The notes under the pieces: generated by a model
Seen by the model: only the letters and a program-made list of their open reading frames with translations
Told to the model about the DNA's origin: nothing
Databases searched by the model: none
Program-made: the position numbers and the translations under genes
NCBI GenBank assembly: GCA_033398695.1
Contig: CM065812.1
Coordinates: 139,382,858 to 139,446,857, forward strand
Reading direction: 5' to 3'
Origin: Orobanche coerulescens
Lineage: Eukaryota; Streptophyta; Magnoliopsida; Lamiales; Orobanchaceae
Length of the DNA stretch: 64,000 nucleotides
Shown: piece by piece, positions 11,180 through 22,264 of the stretch
How the letters are laid out: each line of letters begins with the position of its first letter
Position numbering within the stretch: position 1 is the first letter of the stretch

Positions 11180-11561
11180 TACCTTCCCACTTAAATAAGT
11201 TTCGTCCTCGAATCTTAAAATCCAGTCATAATCAATATCTCAATCCCGAAATATCTTAAAATCATGCCACCATGCTCAAATAATCATCAAAACTAGAAAA
11301 ACCGAAAGAACATACTTACAGGTCGTGAAGTCGATGATCTCTCGTGATACTAGCATACGACTCCCATACGAAGCCTCAACATAATAACTACACACATGAA
11401 TATTGCAATTTGAAAATATCTCAAAAATTTTAGAACCTCCAAAAATCAATGACTCGAAAGTCAGAAAAATTATTTTCAAAAGCCGCATTACTACCATACC
11501 GGTAGAGCCACATAAAAAACATGCCCGGGTTTTACGAAACCCAAGCTCCGATACCATCTTC
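11180..11561 (-). mobile_element. Gypsy-B internal region, 382 bp, non-coding
   Basis: Everything between the two Gypsy-B LTRs is 382 bp. The PPT side (11180-11210) reads, on the - strand, AGGACGAAACTTATTTAAGTGGGAAGGTA directly before the LTR; this is the chromovirus 3' tail, here shown only to identify the junction. The other side carries the primer-binding site. No gag or pol is present. The element is therefore non-autonomous, either by internal deletion or by design. Confidence 0.8.
11540..11556 (-). other. Primer-binding site of Gypsy-B (tRNA-iMet type)
   Basis: On the - strand TGGTATCGGAGCTTGGG starts five bases inside the LTR end. It matches the usual plant TGGTATCAGAGC site, complementary to the 3' end of initiator tRNA-Met, with one substitution. 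Confidence 0.75.
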
Positions 11562-11759
11562 TGTAACACCCCCAAAATCAACCGAGAATAGCACAGCACC
11601 GTGGGCCCCACGCCGGAACCCACAAGGCTAAAATCATTTATGCAAATGTTTCCAACACGCCAAAGAGGCAAAGATGGTAATATTTTAAATACCTAAATGT
11701 TTCACAAAACAGAGTTCCCAAATACCATCATGAAATACCATTTGAAAAAACAAGGCGAA
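11562..11759 (-). mobile_element. Gypsy-B 5' LTR, segment 1 of 3
   Basis: It begins TGTAACACCCCCAAAATC and matches 6803-6960 of LTR1. It is interrupted at 11760 by the gag-only LTR element and resumes at 16380. It has a short insertion relative to LTR1 (about 11652-11695). Confidence 0.8.
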
Positions 11760-12947
11760 TGTTGTTGCCCAAAATATTTATCCTAAGATTAAATACCGCT
11801 GGAATGGACGGACAACAAACAAATTTGCGAGAGCACTTCCGAGAGAATATGAATAAACACAAGATTTGCTGGGTTTGTTAGGCCCGGGCTTGAATGCTCT
11901 CGCGAGATGTTATTAATACAAATATTCGTTGATACAAGTATTAATGTGAGAATCTAAGTACAATGAGTGTAAAAAGACTCTGTTAATCCAGCTCTTGAGC
12001 GAAGCTCGGTGTTCTTCGTCCCTGCCGATCGTCTTCTGTATGAGAGAGGCCGAGAGAAGAAAGAACCAAAAGATAGCTGTTTCCAAGAGTAGGAGAAAGC
12101 CAAGTATGTGTATTGCTTCTGTATTGTGTGCTGAAATCGCGATAATGCCAGGGGTGCTGAAGAATTTTGGTGCTTTGGACAAGTGCAGGCTGCCCTCTAT
12201 TTATAGGGGCTGAGGAGCCTTGTCTTCTGGCGGGCGATCGCCTTCCGGCCAATATAATAATGGGACGATCGTCTGCCGGCCAATATAATAATGGGGCGAT
12301 CGTCTGCCGGCCAATATAATAATGGGGCGATCTTCCTTAAGTCACACGGGTTGTCGGCCTAAAGTCCAAGGCAGCTGCTGGTAGCCAGCTGTGCGGTCCA
12401 ATGAGGAGCCAGCACGCGTCCGGAGTCACTATCACATGCGGTCCTACTGACACCTTTCGGCGGGCCTGTCGGCTGGTGGGAAGATGCTGACAGGCTGTGG
12501 TCAATGATCCGTGAAATTCGGATCTTGTCTCGGCGCTGCACGTGGGGTCTGTCCTGAGGCTCGACCTTTGCCGACTGGATGATTATCGGCTTCGAGCAGC
12601 ATGAGGCGGTCGTCTTTAGCCTGGTCACCAGAGGTCGGCATCCGCCAGTTGCTGAGGGTCGGCATCGTCCAGTCTCCAAGGGTCGGTCGGCAAGTGCCGA
12701 GAGATGATCGTCTGCTAGTCGGCCGCCAGGAGTCGATCGCAAAGTACCGAGAGACAATCGTCTTTAGATGTCGATCGCTCGGCACTGGGACTTGTCCTGG
12801 GACCTTCGGCTGGACGATCTGCCTTGTCTGCGGGGCCAAGGCTAGGTCGCCTGGTCGCTGCCGTCGCCTCGCCTCGCTCGGGCCGTGGATAGGTCGCCCG
12901 ATCTCCGAGGCGATCGCCGGTCGGAGAGTATAATTCTCGACACAACA
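11760..12947 (-). repeat. LTR (left) of gag-only element
   Basis: 1,188 bp, close to identical to the right LTR apart from scattered substitutions and one extra copy of a 31-bp tandem unit (CCGGCCAATATAATAATGGG core at 12245, 12276 and 12307; the right LTR has two copies). Short reading frames in it are open only because it is GC-rich; none resembles a protein. CGATCG is very frequent. Confidence 0.85.
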
Positions 12948-13855
12948 ATTGCCCCCCAGCTTGCTCCGATGTTGAAGACATGGGGCGAGGTGGTTCTTGC
13001 TGGCGATCGTGTAAGATGAGGACGGGCGATCCGTTGAACTGACTCTGTATTCGGACTTGGGCGATCATGGTCGATTGGCTAGCTATCTTTCGGTCTTGTA
13101 CCTGCAAAAAACAACATTGGCCGATCCCTCGTAGAAACTTGATTGTTTCGTCGCTGAGGAACCGTGCACAGTCGTGGAGTTCGATGGAACGACTCCATGA
13201 CCGTGTCTTGTGCGCGAAGACATTGAGTGTCTCGTGACTCATTTTATTATGAGGGTCCTCTGTTAGGCTGCGCCTCGCCTCGTATTTAAACGAAGGGCAT
13301 GCGGTCTCGGTCTAGAGGAGTCCTTGCGCGGGGCAGCGTCGGATGATTCAACTCCACGTCCGCGGCTTGTTAGCTCTGCTTCCACCTCGGCCCACCATGA
13401 AGATGGCGAACCTCGACGGTGTACGTTGAGACAGGGGTAGTGGCACGTGTCGCATTGTCCGGGTCTATCATGTTAGATGGTGAACCTTTGAGGGCGGGCG
13501 ATTGTGTCCACTGATTAATTTTGGAGAGACCTCAGACTATGCCGGCCTCGTATTTAAACGAAGGGCGGGCGATCTTGGCCGAAAGGGACCTTGCATGGCC
13601 GAAGCAGCCGGTTCCATCGACTACCAGGACCATGTCTGTAAGTTGTGCGGTGGAGGCGATCTCGTGCCTTAGTCCATCATGTTGGATGGTGAACTGTCGA
13701 TGGCGAACGAGTCCTCCGGTTTTTTGGTGATGCAGCATGATGATGGCGATCGGGCTGGAAGACTGGCGATCGTCGCTCGGCTGTCGATCGCGTTATTCGT
13801 AGGTCGATATCGGCGATCGGGCGGGAGATCGTCGTTCGGGCACCGATCGCGCTGC
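12948..13855 (-). other. Non-coding 3' part of gag-only element
   Basis: Lies between the Gag stop and the polypurine tract. No recognisable protein. An 18-bp block (CGTATTTAAACGAAGGGC) occurs at about 13280 and 13549, and GATGGTGAAC at about 13475 and 13684. CGATCG palindromes are dense at about 13745-13855. Where an autonomous relative would carry pol there is only this sequence. Confidence 0.6.
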
Positions 13856-15084
13856 TCATAGGCTGAGGAGAAACCTTTGCCTGGCCAGAAAGTCGGCGGC
13901 TTTAGCTCGGAAGGTCGCGTAGGTCGAGGGTTGGTCTTTCGTAAGATGCCTGAACATAGGCGAAAGACCATGGAATCCTCCTAGGACAGTGTAGAGGGCG
14001 ATCTCATCGCTTACGGGTTCGCCATTGAGGATGATCTCGTCTACTCGGTTGATATAGTCCGAGTCGGACTCTTCTTCTCCCTGCTTGATTTGCATCATGC
14101 GAAGGGTACCTTCCGGTCGAGCGACCTTGGCGGCGAATTACTCTGTGAAGACGTTCGCCAGTTGGTTAAAGGAGCCGATGGACCGAGGCGGCAATGAGGC
14201 GTACCACCTGTGGGCGAGGTCGTCCAGCGTCAGAGGGAACATTCGGCACCTGGTCACGTCTGATGCCCCACACCCGGTCATGTAGATGTTGAACTTACTC
14301 AGGTGTGTTTCGGGGTCTGATCTCCCCCCGTACAAGGGTGTTTGAGGAGGAGCGATCTTGTGCTGCACAGGGGCGAGCTCGATGGGGACCGCGAGCGGCT
14401 CGCTCGGCTCGGCGATCGTCTTCTTGCGCCTGCCCCTTATTCCAGGAGCGCCTTCATGTCGTCGAGCTGGCGTTGCATCGCGGCCATCGCCGTGGCTCGG
14501 TCGCTTGCGGATCGGCTTTGGGAGCAGGAGCCGAGGCGATCGTGTACCGATCTCCTGACTCCGCTGCTGCCGACCTCGGCTATTTGGCGAGGGGGAGCCA
14601 GACGGCTGGGCTGCCTTCTGGGAGTCGGGTAGGCCGAGCTCCTGGTGACGGACTCAAACTCCGTCGTCTCGTAGCTGGGGCCAGACTACCCCAGTCGCCA
14701 AGACGGGTCACTGCCCAGGCGATCGAAAACAGAGGTGCCCCGGCCGGCGAGCGCCTCTACTTGCGGATGAGAGCCTCCTGGCGATCGCTCGGCCAGTATC
14801 GCCTTAAACTTCTGCTTGGTCTTCCGGCGGATGGATGAGGGGGTGATAGCGGGAGGCGCGCCGAGAGTGCTCCGTCGCTCCTGTAGGACGGCCATGACCT
14901 CCTCGATCTGTTCCGCGGTTCGGACCTGATTGAGCGAGAGACTTAGGCCGCCGCCTAGGGGCGGGATCGAGCGTCTCGGACCGCGGCTGCTACCTTCCAC
15001 CATCGGCTGTGGCTCAGACTGAGACGGAACGAGGCGTCTGGCGGGCTGGCCAGTGGCTTTCTTCGACGCGGAGGTGGAAGACAT
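13856..15084 (-). pseudogene. Gag of gag-only element (Tat/Athila-like), broken
   Basis: A likely start at 15084 gives MSSTSASKKATGQPARRL..., a basic and Pro/Ser-rich N terminus. After a frameshifted stretch (14686-14370) the retrotransposon Gag core is clear: PLYGGRSDPETHLSKFNIYM, FPLTLDDLAHRWYASLPP and SIGSFNQLANVFTE, then after one in-frame TAA (near 14138) KVARPEGTLRMMQIKQGEEE and DEIALYTVLGGFHGL. The stop corresponds to a Gln codon changed to TAA. The product would be the capsid protein; it is the only protein of this element, and no zinc knuckle is visible. Confidence 0.75.
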
Positions 15085-15194
15085 GATTTCTGAAAGATTT
15101 CTTTGAAGCGCAGTGAGTGTCACTTCAAGTATATGCCCCTAGAACAGTGAGTGTTCTTCGAGACGATAGGAATAAAAATTTGAGGGTTAGATGC

Positions 15195-15214
15195 CCACCT
15201 TCTTCTAGCGCCAA
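15195..15214 (-). other. Primer-binding site of gag-only element
   Basis: On the - strand TTGGCGCTAGAAGAAGG follows the LTR end directly. The TGGCGC start is typical of Tat/Athila gypsy elements and differs from the TGGTATC sites of the chromoviruses and copia elements in this window. Confidence 0.7.
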
Positions 15215-15215
15215 T

Positions 15216-16374
15216 TGTTGTTGCCCAAAATATTTATCCGAAGATTAAATACTACTGGAATGGATGGACAACAAACAAATTTGCGAGAGCACTTCCGAGA
15301 GAATATGAATAAACACAAGATTTGCCGGGTTTGTTAGGCCCGGGATTGAATGCTCTCGCGAGATGTTATTAATACAAATATTCGTGGATACAAGTATTAA
15401 TGTGAGAATCTAAGTACAATGAGTGTAAAAAGACTCTGTTAATCCAGCTCTTGAGCGAAGCTCGGTGTTCTTCATCCCTACCGATCGTCTTCTGTATGAG
15501 AGAGGCCGAGAGAAGAAAGAACCAAAAGATAGCTGTTGCCAAGAGTAGGAGAAAGCCAAGTATGTGTATTGCTTCTGTATTGTGTGCTGAAATCGCGATA
15601 ATGCCAGGGGGTGCTGAAGAATTTTGGTCCTTTGGACAAGTGCAGGCTGCCCTCTATTTATAGGGGCTGAGGAGCCTTGTCTTCTGGCGGGCGATCGCCT
15701 TCCGGCCAATATAATAATGGGGCGATCGTCTGCCGGCCAATATAATAATGGGGCGATCTTCCTTAAGTCACACGGGTTGTCGGCTTAAAGTCCAAGGCAG
15801 CTGCTGGCAGCCAGCTGTGCGGTCCAATGAGGAGCCAGCACGCATCCGGAGTCACTGTCACATGCGGTCCTACTGACACCTTTCGGCGGGCCTGTCGGCT
15901 GTTGGGAAGATGCTGACAGGCTGTGGTCAATGATCCGTGAAATGCGGATCTTGTCTCGGCGCTGCACGTGGGGTCTGTCCTGAGGCTCGGCCTTTGCCGA
16001 CTAGATGATTATCGGCTTCGAGCAGCATGAGGCGGTCGTCTTTAGCCGGTCACGAGAGGTCGGCATCGGCCAGTTGCTGAGGGTCGGCCTCGGTCGGTCG
16101 CCAAGGGTCGGTCGGCAAGTGCCGAGAGATGATCGTCTGCTAGTCGGCCTCCAGGAGTCGATCGCCAAGTACCGAGAGACGATCGTCTTTAGATGTCGAT
16201 CGCTCGGCACTGGGACTTGTCCTGGGACCTTCGGCTGGACGATCTGCCTTGTCTGCGGGGCCAAGGCTAAGTCGCCTGGTCGCCGCTTACCGCCTCGCTC
16301 TCGCCTGGGCTGTGGCTAGGTCGCCCGATCTCCGAGGCGATCGCCGATCGGAGAGTATAATTCTCGACACAACA
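15216..16374 (-). repeat. LTR (right) of gag-only element
   Basis: 1,159 bp, TGTTGTTGCCC... to ...CTCGACACAACA, followed by the target duplication GCGAA. It has two copies of the 31-bp unit where the left LTR has three, which accounts for the 29-bp length difference. Confidence 0.85.
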
Positions 16375-17549
16375 GCGAAGACACCAAAAGGGCATTTAGA
16401 AAGTATACACGAGTTGGTAAAATACCAAAATCCATTATAAAATACACACACAGCGAAAATAATCATAATAAGATACAATTGCAACGGAATCAAAACAGTT
16501 AGGAAAATGCTCGGTCTCAAACACATGTCATAGCCAGTATCACTGGGAAGTTTATCCCTTCACGACCGCTATTAGCTCGATATAGAAGTACCTAAAAGAT
16601 AAAGCACACGATGGGGTGAGCCACAATACTCAACAATGATAACGATCACATCCACATAAACAATTACATATCAATGTAATTATATAGTAAGAATATTTCC
16701 AATGAAATCTTACCGTGCTAACCTTGCCAATTCATGGTAACTTATATCAAATCAACCCTTACCTCAATTTACACCTCGCATTCTCAGGTACGAATGGATT
16801 CGAAAATAACCATCTGTATTGTGTTCAAAAAACGATATCAAGATTCTCAAACATAAATATATCTTACAATATAGAATAACCTGACCATGTCCAATTCCGT
16901 TCGCTGGATCGCACAATCAAATCCCAATTCTGGTAAAACTGATAATACATGATACACTTGTAGATGAACTGCCCCGAAACGATGACAAGCCTCGAATATC
17001 GATACAAAGTATGAATGCTCACACAATCAATAATAATAAACAACCAATGCATCAAAACGAGAATATCATCGACATGATAACTCCACACAAGATCAACAAA
17101 GGACTAATCACGAACGAGAATACCATCGATGTGTAAACTCCAACAAGATCAATAAGGATCAACAACGACCGAGAATACCAACGACAAGGTAGACTCCAAA
17201 TAAGATCAAAAGAGGATCAATAACGAACAAGAGTACCAACGATATGGTGAACTCCAACAAGATCAATAACGTTCGATAACGAACGAGAATACCAACGATA
17301 TGGTGAACTCCAATGAGATCAATAAGAATCAATAACGAACGAGATTACCAATGATATGGTGAACTCCAATGAGATCAAGAAGAATCAATAACGAACGAGA
17401 TTACCAACGATATGGTGAACTCCAATGAGATCAATAATAATTAATAACGAACGAGATTACCAGTGATATGGCAAACTCCAACAAGATCAATAACGTTCGA
17501 TAACGAACGAGAATACCAACTACATGGTGAACTCCAATGAGATAAATAA
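16375..17549 (-). mobile_element. Gypsy-B 5' LTR, segment 2 of 3, with 56-bp array
   Basis: Collinear with 6950-8110 of LTR1 with about 5% substitutions. It carries the 56-bp tandem array from about 17050 and is interrupted at 17550 in the middle of a repeat unit by the CACTA element. It ends with TAA (17547-17549), one half of the CACTA target duplication. Confidence 0.82.
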
Positions 17550-17760
17550 CACTATGCCATAAGTGCTCATATGCAACGCATATCCCTAGTGTTGCAAGGA
17601 AAAGTATTGCAATAGCCTTCTGATCTTTGATCTTTTGCAATACTACCCAACTAGTGTTGCATTAGACCTGAATGCACTATTGCAAAAGATGTTAATGCAA
17701 CACCAACCTAAAGTGTTGGATTATACGTGAACTTAAAGCGTTGCAATAGACTAAATTATC

Positions 17761-18157
17761 TTAATAATTACGAAAAATATTTTAAATATTTTTTAAAAAA
17801 ATATCGTCAAATTTAATTATTTTACACTAAATCAAAATAAATTATTTGAATTTGTTTAATCATATTATAACGGACTTAATATCCAGGAAATTAAAATTAA
17901 TTTTGGTGGTATTAATTTTTATTATTATTATTATTTTATTTTGACTTTCATTTTTAATTTAATTAGCTGCCTAATTAAGAACGTTGCGTAGATATTAAAC
18001 CACAGTGTTGATAAGTTATTGATGGTTGGTGTTATCTTATGTGTTATGTATTAATCGCATAATTGAACCAAATGACGGAATAACAAATTTCAGATCGATC
18101 CATTTTTAATGGGATAAATTATAATCGAACCTTATTGGTCGAATACCAAACTACCCA

Positions 18158-18203
<46 letters not shown>

Positions 18204-18204
18204 A
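17761..18204. other. AT-rich CACTA interior left of Gypsy-A
   Basis: No gene. 17875-18000 (TTAATATCCAGGAAATTAAAA onward, with ATT triplet runs) resembles the start of the gypsy LTR at 34, so a gypsy LTR fragment may sit inside the CACTA element. The stretch ends in a (TA)n(TG)n microsatellite (18160-18204) in which Gypsy-A inserted. Confidence 0.45.
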
Positions 18205-18557
18205 TGTAATACCCGGTTGTAATTCATTCATTTTCATTCAGTAATTTATCAGTCTGTAATAGTCATTCAGTAATTTTCACTCATTAATAATCACTCATCA
18301 TTCATGATTCATTCATTTGCGTTCACTGTTGGCATGTTGTAACCGTATATCAGTTACCGATCGTCATTTCATCTCCGTTTATAGATCGAGACAGGAGTAT
18401 TATCATTTTTATTGTGATTGGTAGCCTTGTACTGGGAGTATCATCTTTGGCTTGTGTTGGACTTGTTCACTTTCACATTCGTATGATATGTCAGATCACT
18501 CATCAGTCGTAGCGAGGAATCGGAGTTATCGGATTTTTCACCTTGTCCAGCATTGAG

Positions 18558-19247
18558 TTACGGCCGTAAGGACTATAGGTTACGGCCGTAACAAGGGTTC
18601 GTTGATTTCAGGCCATTTTGGATGAACGGGACTTACGGCCGTAAGGTTTCGGAATACGGCCGTAAGTTGAGCAGGTACGGCCGTAAGGTTTCGGAATACG
18701 GCCGTAAGTTGAGCATGTACGGCCGTAATGCTTGACCGGTTACGGCCGTACGTGTCCAGCAGGCTGCCCAGGCTTTTTGGCCGAAGGCGAGTTACGGCCG
18801 TAAGAAGGGTTGGATACGGCCGTAAGTGGTCTTCGTAAATTTCAGGTTTTGTCGGGCAAGGGGGACTTACGGCCGTAAGGGTTGCGGCATACGGCCGTAA
18901 GACGAGGAAGGTACGGCCGTAAGGCTTGGCCGGATACGGCCAGACGCCATGTGCAGGTGGTGCCTGGTCATTTTCGACGAAGGGGGCTTACGCCCGTAGG
19001 TTTGGCCGGATACGGCCGTATCATCCGAGTTACGCCCGTAAGGTGTGCGGGTACGGCCGTAAGGATGTCGGCAGAAGTTTTTGACGAAGGCGAGTTACGC
19101 CCGTAACTCAGGAGCGGTTACGGCCGTAAGTCTGTCGGCAGGATTTTGGACGAAGCCGAGTTACGGCCGTACGAGTTGGCCGGTTACGGCCGTAAGGCCA
19201 TTGACCTGGGATGTTATGGCCGTATGAAGGCCGAGTTATGGCCGTAA
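18558..19247 (+). promoter_or_regulatory. TTACGGCCGTAA palindrome array, Gypsy-A 5' LTR
   Basis: About 25 copies, some with one or two changes. Starts I measured: 18558, 18580, 18633, 18654, 18675, 18696, 18717, 18740, 18792, 18814, 18867, 18889, 18911, 18934, 18988 and 19010. Intervals are 21-23 bp within clusters and 52-54 bp between clusters, i.e. close to two and five helical turns. Spacers differ. The last unit ends 11 bp before the TATA box. Each unit holds CG sites and an EagI site (CGGCCG), so it is also a symmetric methylation target. Confidence 0.85.
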
Positions 19248-19257
19248 CTTCCGGCAG

Positions 19258-19266
19258 TATATAAGG
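19258..19266 (+). promoter_or_regulatory. TATA box, Gypsy-A 5' LTR
   Basis: TATATAAGG directly after the palindrome array, followed about 30 bp later by a pyrimidine-rich TTTTTCATCATTTTCATCC segment that could hold the start site. The counterpart in the 3' LTR is at 50086-50094. Confidence 0.7.
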
Positions 19267-20971
19267 ACCCGGCCAGGACTTTTTCATCATTTTCATCCCT
19301 TTTTCTTCTTTGTTCCGAGAGAGAGACTTCAGGGGGGGGGGGAATTTCCATCATCAATCATTTGAGTGTGTAATTTTCATCATCTTCATTCATTTGGGAA
19401 GCTTGGATACTCGTTTTAACTCGTGTTCATCGGATCGAAGTGGTTGGATCTTCAAGAGGTAATTTCTTCAACATCTTGGATTTCAATTTTGTATTGAGAT
19501 ATGATGTTTTGGACGTTATAATCATGTTATATGAAGGGATATGTATATGATTATGAGTTTGTATAAATATTCATTAGATTATTAAGGGATTATTCAAGAA
19601 CCCTTTGAATATCGAGTTGGAATTGGGGGTTTTCAATTAATTGTTGTCGAAATCACGATTTTGGATATTCATAATGGATTATTGATCCTATGGGAGTTGT
19701 TTTGTTGGTTTGAAACACTTCTTGTGGATTTGATGTGGGTATTTTTGAGGTTTGGTTTAAACAACCGAAGTTTGGCCACAAAGTGTTCGATATAATGCCC
19801 CAATGAACTTGGTTTAATCGTATCGACGTTTTGAGTTCGTTATATTCGTGTTTGATTCGTATATTGAACGGATTGTTGGTAATTGTATTATTCAAGGTTG
19901 TTCGAGCGACCGATATCTCAATTAGGACGTTGTTCGTGGAAGGATAATTGTCACCGGTGTTGTGTAAGTTAATTCTTACTCAGTTAAAAGGATATTCATT
20001 TCCTTTTGTTGTTGTTCATTCATAATCATAACTCATTCATCATTGTATTAACCGTATCAAAACTTGTCATTGTCAATTAATCACTTCAGTCACAAGGAAC
20101 GACGGTTCCAATCATTTCATTGCGCTATCATTCATTTCACTACCATTTTATCTCGGTGAGTCATTATTCGTTTCCGATGTCACTTTTGTTATATCGTGGC
20201 ATTCCGGGTCATACTGACGTGCCGGTTGGTATGTGTAGGATTTTCATGTCGGGCACATTTAAGTCGTGTGTTGGTTGTTGGCCTCACATTGGACTGTGCA
20301 CACGAGTCGATTGCTTCGTGAGACTGATTAGGTACAAGACCACACGTGTTTTTGATCGATACTCGTTGGTGGCTTGTGCACGGACACATTTCCATCCCGG
20401 GCGTAGTGTGGCGCCACCCTTTGAGCCGTACTGTTAGTTGAATCATACAACATGTTTGATTACGTATGTTTTCAACAAGATTGGGTTATAATCTAACCGA
20501 TTCATTTTGATCGAACTTGTGGGTTATACTACATATATATATGATTGTGTTTATTCAACTCTTGAGGATTGTTGTTTTGTATAACTGACCCCGTTTGGGG
20601 ATATTTTTTTTCAGGTCATGGCAAGGCAAAGGCACATGGAGAGCACGTTGACGGTGAGGAGTCCCAATGATACTAGAAGGGGCCCCAGTCTTTTCAGTCA
20701 TTTATGTTTCCTTCATTTATTCCGCTGCAGACATTCCGTTTGAATACTCATTTCACTTAGTGTTGTATATTTTATCTCCATATAAAATATACATGTATTC
20801 TGAAATATCCTGGATGTGTTGTATGAAACTCCTCATCGGAGTAATTATTGTTGTAATGTGGTTCGGTACTACATTTACCCTGTGTAATTCATCAGTTTTC
20901 ATTCGCCTGGTGGGTCCCAGTCGGGGGTCCATGGCACTGTAATATCCGCCTAGTTTGGGGTGTTACAGAGT

Positions 20972-20984
20972 TGGTATCGGAGCG
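20972..20984 (+). other. Primer-binding site of Gypsy-A (tRNA-iMet)
   Basis: TGGTATCGGAGCG starts five bases after the LTR end at 20966. It resembles the standard plant TGGTATCAGAGC site. Confidence 0.8.
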
Positions 20985-21463
20985 TGGTTTTGAATACTAC
21001 CTTCCGAGTCATGTCTCATTTGAAATCATCGTCATCGGACTAGTATCATTGGACTTTCGCGTCACGTGTGACCTGTGCAGATGCCGAGCCAATCAGACCG
21101 AAAGAACTGTAAGACTTCTAACGCCATGGTATAATTTCTGGCAATAATCATTCATTCATAATTCATCAGTTAACAATCCTCAAACATCATTTTCATTTTG
21201 ACCAGGACGGTCATTTTAACTCATTAATCACTCAATTCATTTCATTACTCAATTGTTGATCTGGAAGATCATATAATTAATCTTGTTAGCTTGTTCAAGA
21301 TAATCATTTCAATAATTTCATCAGATAATCATGACACCTCAGTTAATCATTCATGTGATCACTGTGTTAGAGCGTGTATGCTCATTTTCATCATCTCATG
21401 TCATAATCATAACGTGATATTCATGCGGGGAATATAATCATCATGTGACTTTCCTACTTCAGT
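20985..21463 (+). other. Gypsy-A leader between PBS and gag
   Basis: No gene seen. AT-rich, with many ATCATTCAT-type motifs. It is an untranslated leader that would carry packaging signals in an active element. Confidence 0.6.
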
Positions 21464-22264
21464 ATGGAGAGAGCAAGAAGAGGACGCGGAGGACGAGGCC
21501 GTGGTGCAGGCCGAATCCCGAGAGCTCGTGTGAATACACGTGCGAACGCGAGAAATAATGCTAATTCATCGAGCAGCGACGCTGCCACTCATTCACCTGG
21601 ACGTGATCATTCACTATCTGGGAGTCGTACCCGGGGCACAGCTCAGTCAGAAGGTGTTCGGGTTGATCCACTCGCTTTTATGCAGGGCATGATGGCCCAA
21701 ATGACTCAGATGGCACAACTAATGGATCCGATGCATAATTCATCTAATCAAAATCAACAGGCTCCTCCGCCGCCACCTCAGAGGCAAGAGAGGGGTGTAA
21801 GTAGTATCATTGGCGATATCTCTCCCCAGCGACCACCTACCTTCGAGGGCTCATCTGAGCCGGCGGATATTGTTCATTGGCTTGAGCATTTCGAGAAGTT
21901 ATTTGCTATGGTGGATTGCCCTGAAGGGCATAAAGTTTCAGTTGCGGCTTACTATCTTGGTAAGAGCACTCATTCATTGTGGTTGTCGTTGAAGCCCACT
22001 GAAGGATCGTGTACTTGGGATCAGTTCTAGACTCTCATGATGGATAGGTAATATCCGGCCCCACTCAGAGAGGCCAAGCTGTCAGAATTACTCACTCCCG
22101 ACCACTCAGCGGACGACGATGTTCTTGTCATCGCCGAAAAATTTCAGGAACTTCTTCCGTTCGCCTCATCTATCATTCACTCTGAGGCGGACAAAATCAA
22201 GTATTTCAGCAAGAGGCTGAAACCTCGTATGCAGCTACAGATGCTTAATCATAATTGCACCACC
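21464..22264 (+). pseudogene. Gypsy-A gag, N-terminal part
   Basis: It starts MERARRGRGGRGRGAGR, a basic N terminus, then a Pro/Gln stretch and the Gag capsid domain: RPPTFEGSSEPADIVHWLEH, KLFAMVDCPEGHKVSVAAYY and STHSLWLSLKP. In-frame TAG (22028) and TAA (22049) interrupt it, followed by [20 protein letters not shown]. The segment from 22098 to 22264 is duplicated at 32907-33073, on the far side of the Tat insertion. The capsid protein would assemble cytoplasmic particles; this copy is broken. Confidence 0.82.
22098..22264 (+). repeat. 167-bp gag duplication, left copy
   Basis: Identical to 32907-33073 except one base that I can see (TTCCGTTCGCC versus TTCCGTTAGCC). The left copy abuts the left Tat LTR and the right copy abuts the right Tat LTR, so the Tat element is flanked by a 167-bp direct repeat in place of the normal 5-bp duplication. 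Confidence 0.88.

Larger units (their letters stand above)
11760..16374 (-). mobile_element. Gag-only LTR retrotransposon (TR-GAG type) nested in Gypsy-B LTR
   Basis: Two LTRs (11760-12947 and 15216-16374) with TGTTG...CAACA ends enclose 2,268 bp. A perfect 5-bp target duplication GCGAA (11755-11759 and 16375-16379) proves insertion into the Gypsy-B LTR. On the - strand the order is LTR, primer site (15195-15214), Gag, non-coding sequence, polypurine tract (12948-12960, reading GCTGGGGGGCAAT), LTR. No protease, RT or integrase is present, so it must depend on another element's enzymes. Gag and the TGGCGC-type primer site point to the Tat/Athila side of Ty3/gypsy. Confidence 0.88.
18205..20966 (+). 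repeat. Gypsy-A 5' LTR
   Basis: 2,762 bp. Order: AT-rich start with many ATTCATT motifs, palindrome array (18558-19247), TATATAAGG (19258-19266), transcribed leader, a segment shared with the Gypsy-B LTR (about 20160-20415), and the 3' end CTGTAATATCCGCC...GTTACA. The same 3'-end pattern closes the B and C LTRs. Short open frames in it recur unchanged in the other LTR and have no recognisable product. Confidence 0.9.

Noticed and set aside
12359..13971. Many overlapping open frames of 60-175 aa on both strands in the gag-only element
   Set aside because: GC-rich, CGATCG-rich sequence with few stop codons; no protein family, and the frames overlap LTR borders.
17550..18204. Autonomous CACTA transposase in the left arm
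   Set aside because: Only AT-rich subterminal repeats and a possible gypsy LTR scrap are seen; no transposase motifs in any frame.
18558..19247. Could the regularly spaced palindromes be a CRISPR array?
   Set aside because: The repeat is only 12 bp, the spacers are about 10 bp, there are no cas genes, and the array lies in a plant LTR present in two copies.
20120..20437. 105-aa frame, repeated nearly unchanged at 50946-51263
   Set aside because: Both copies are in the Gypsy-A LTR; conservation follows from LTR identity, with no protein similarity.
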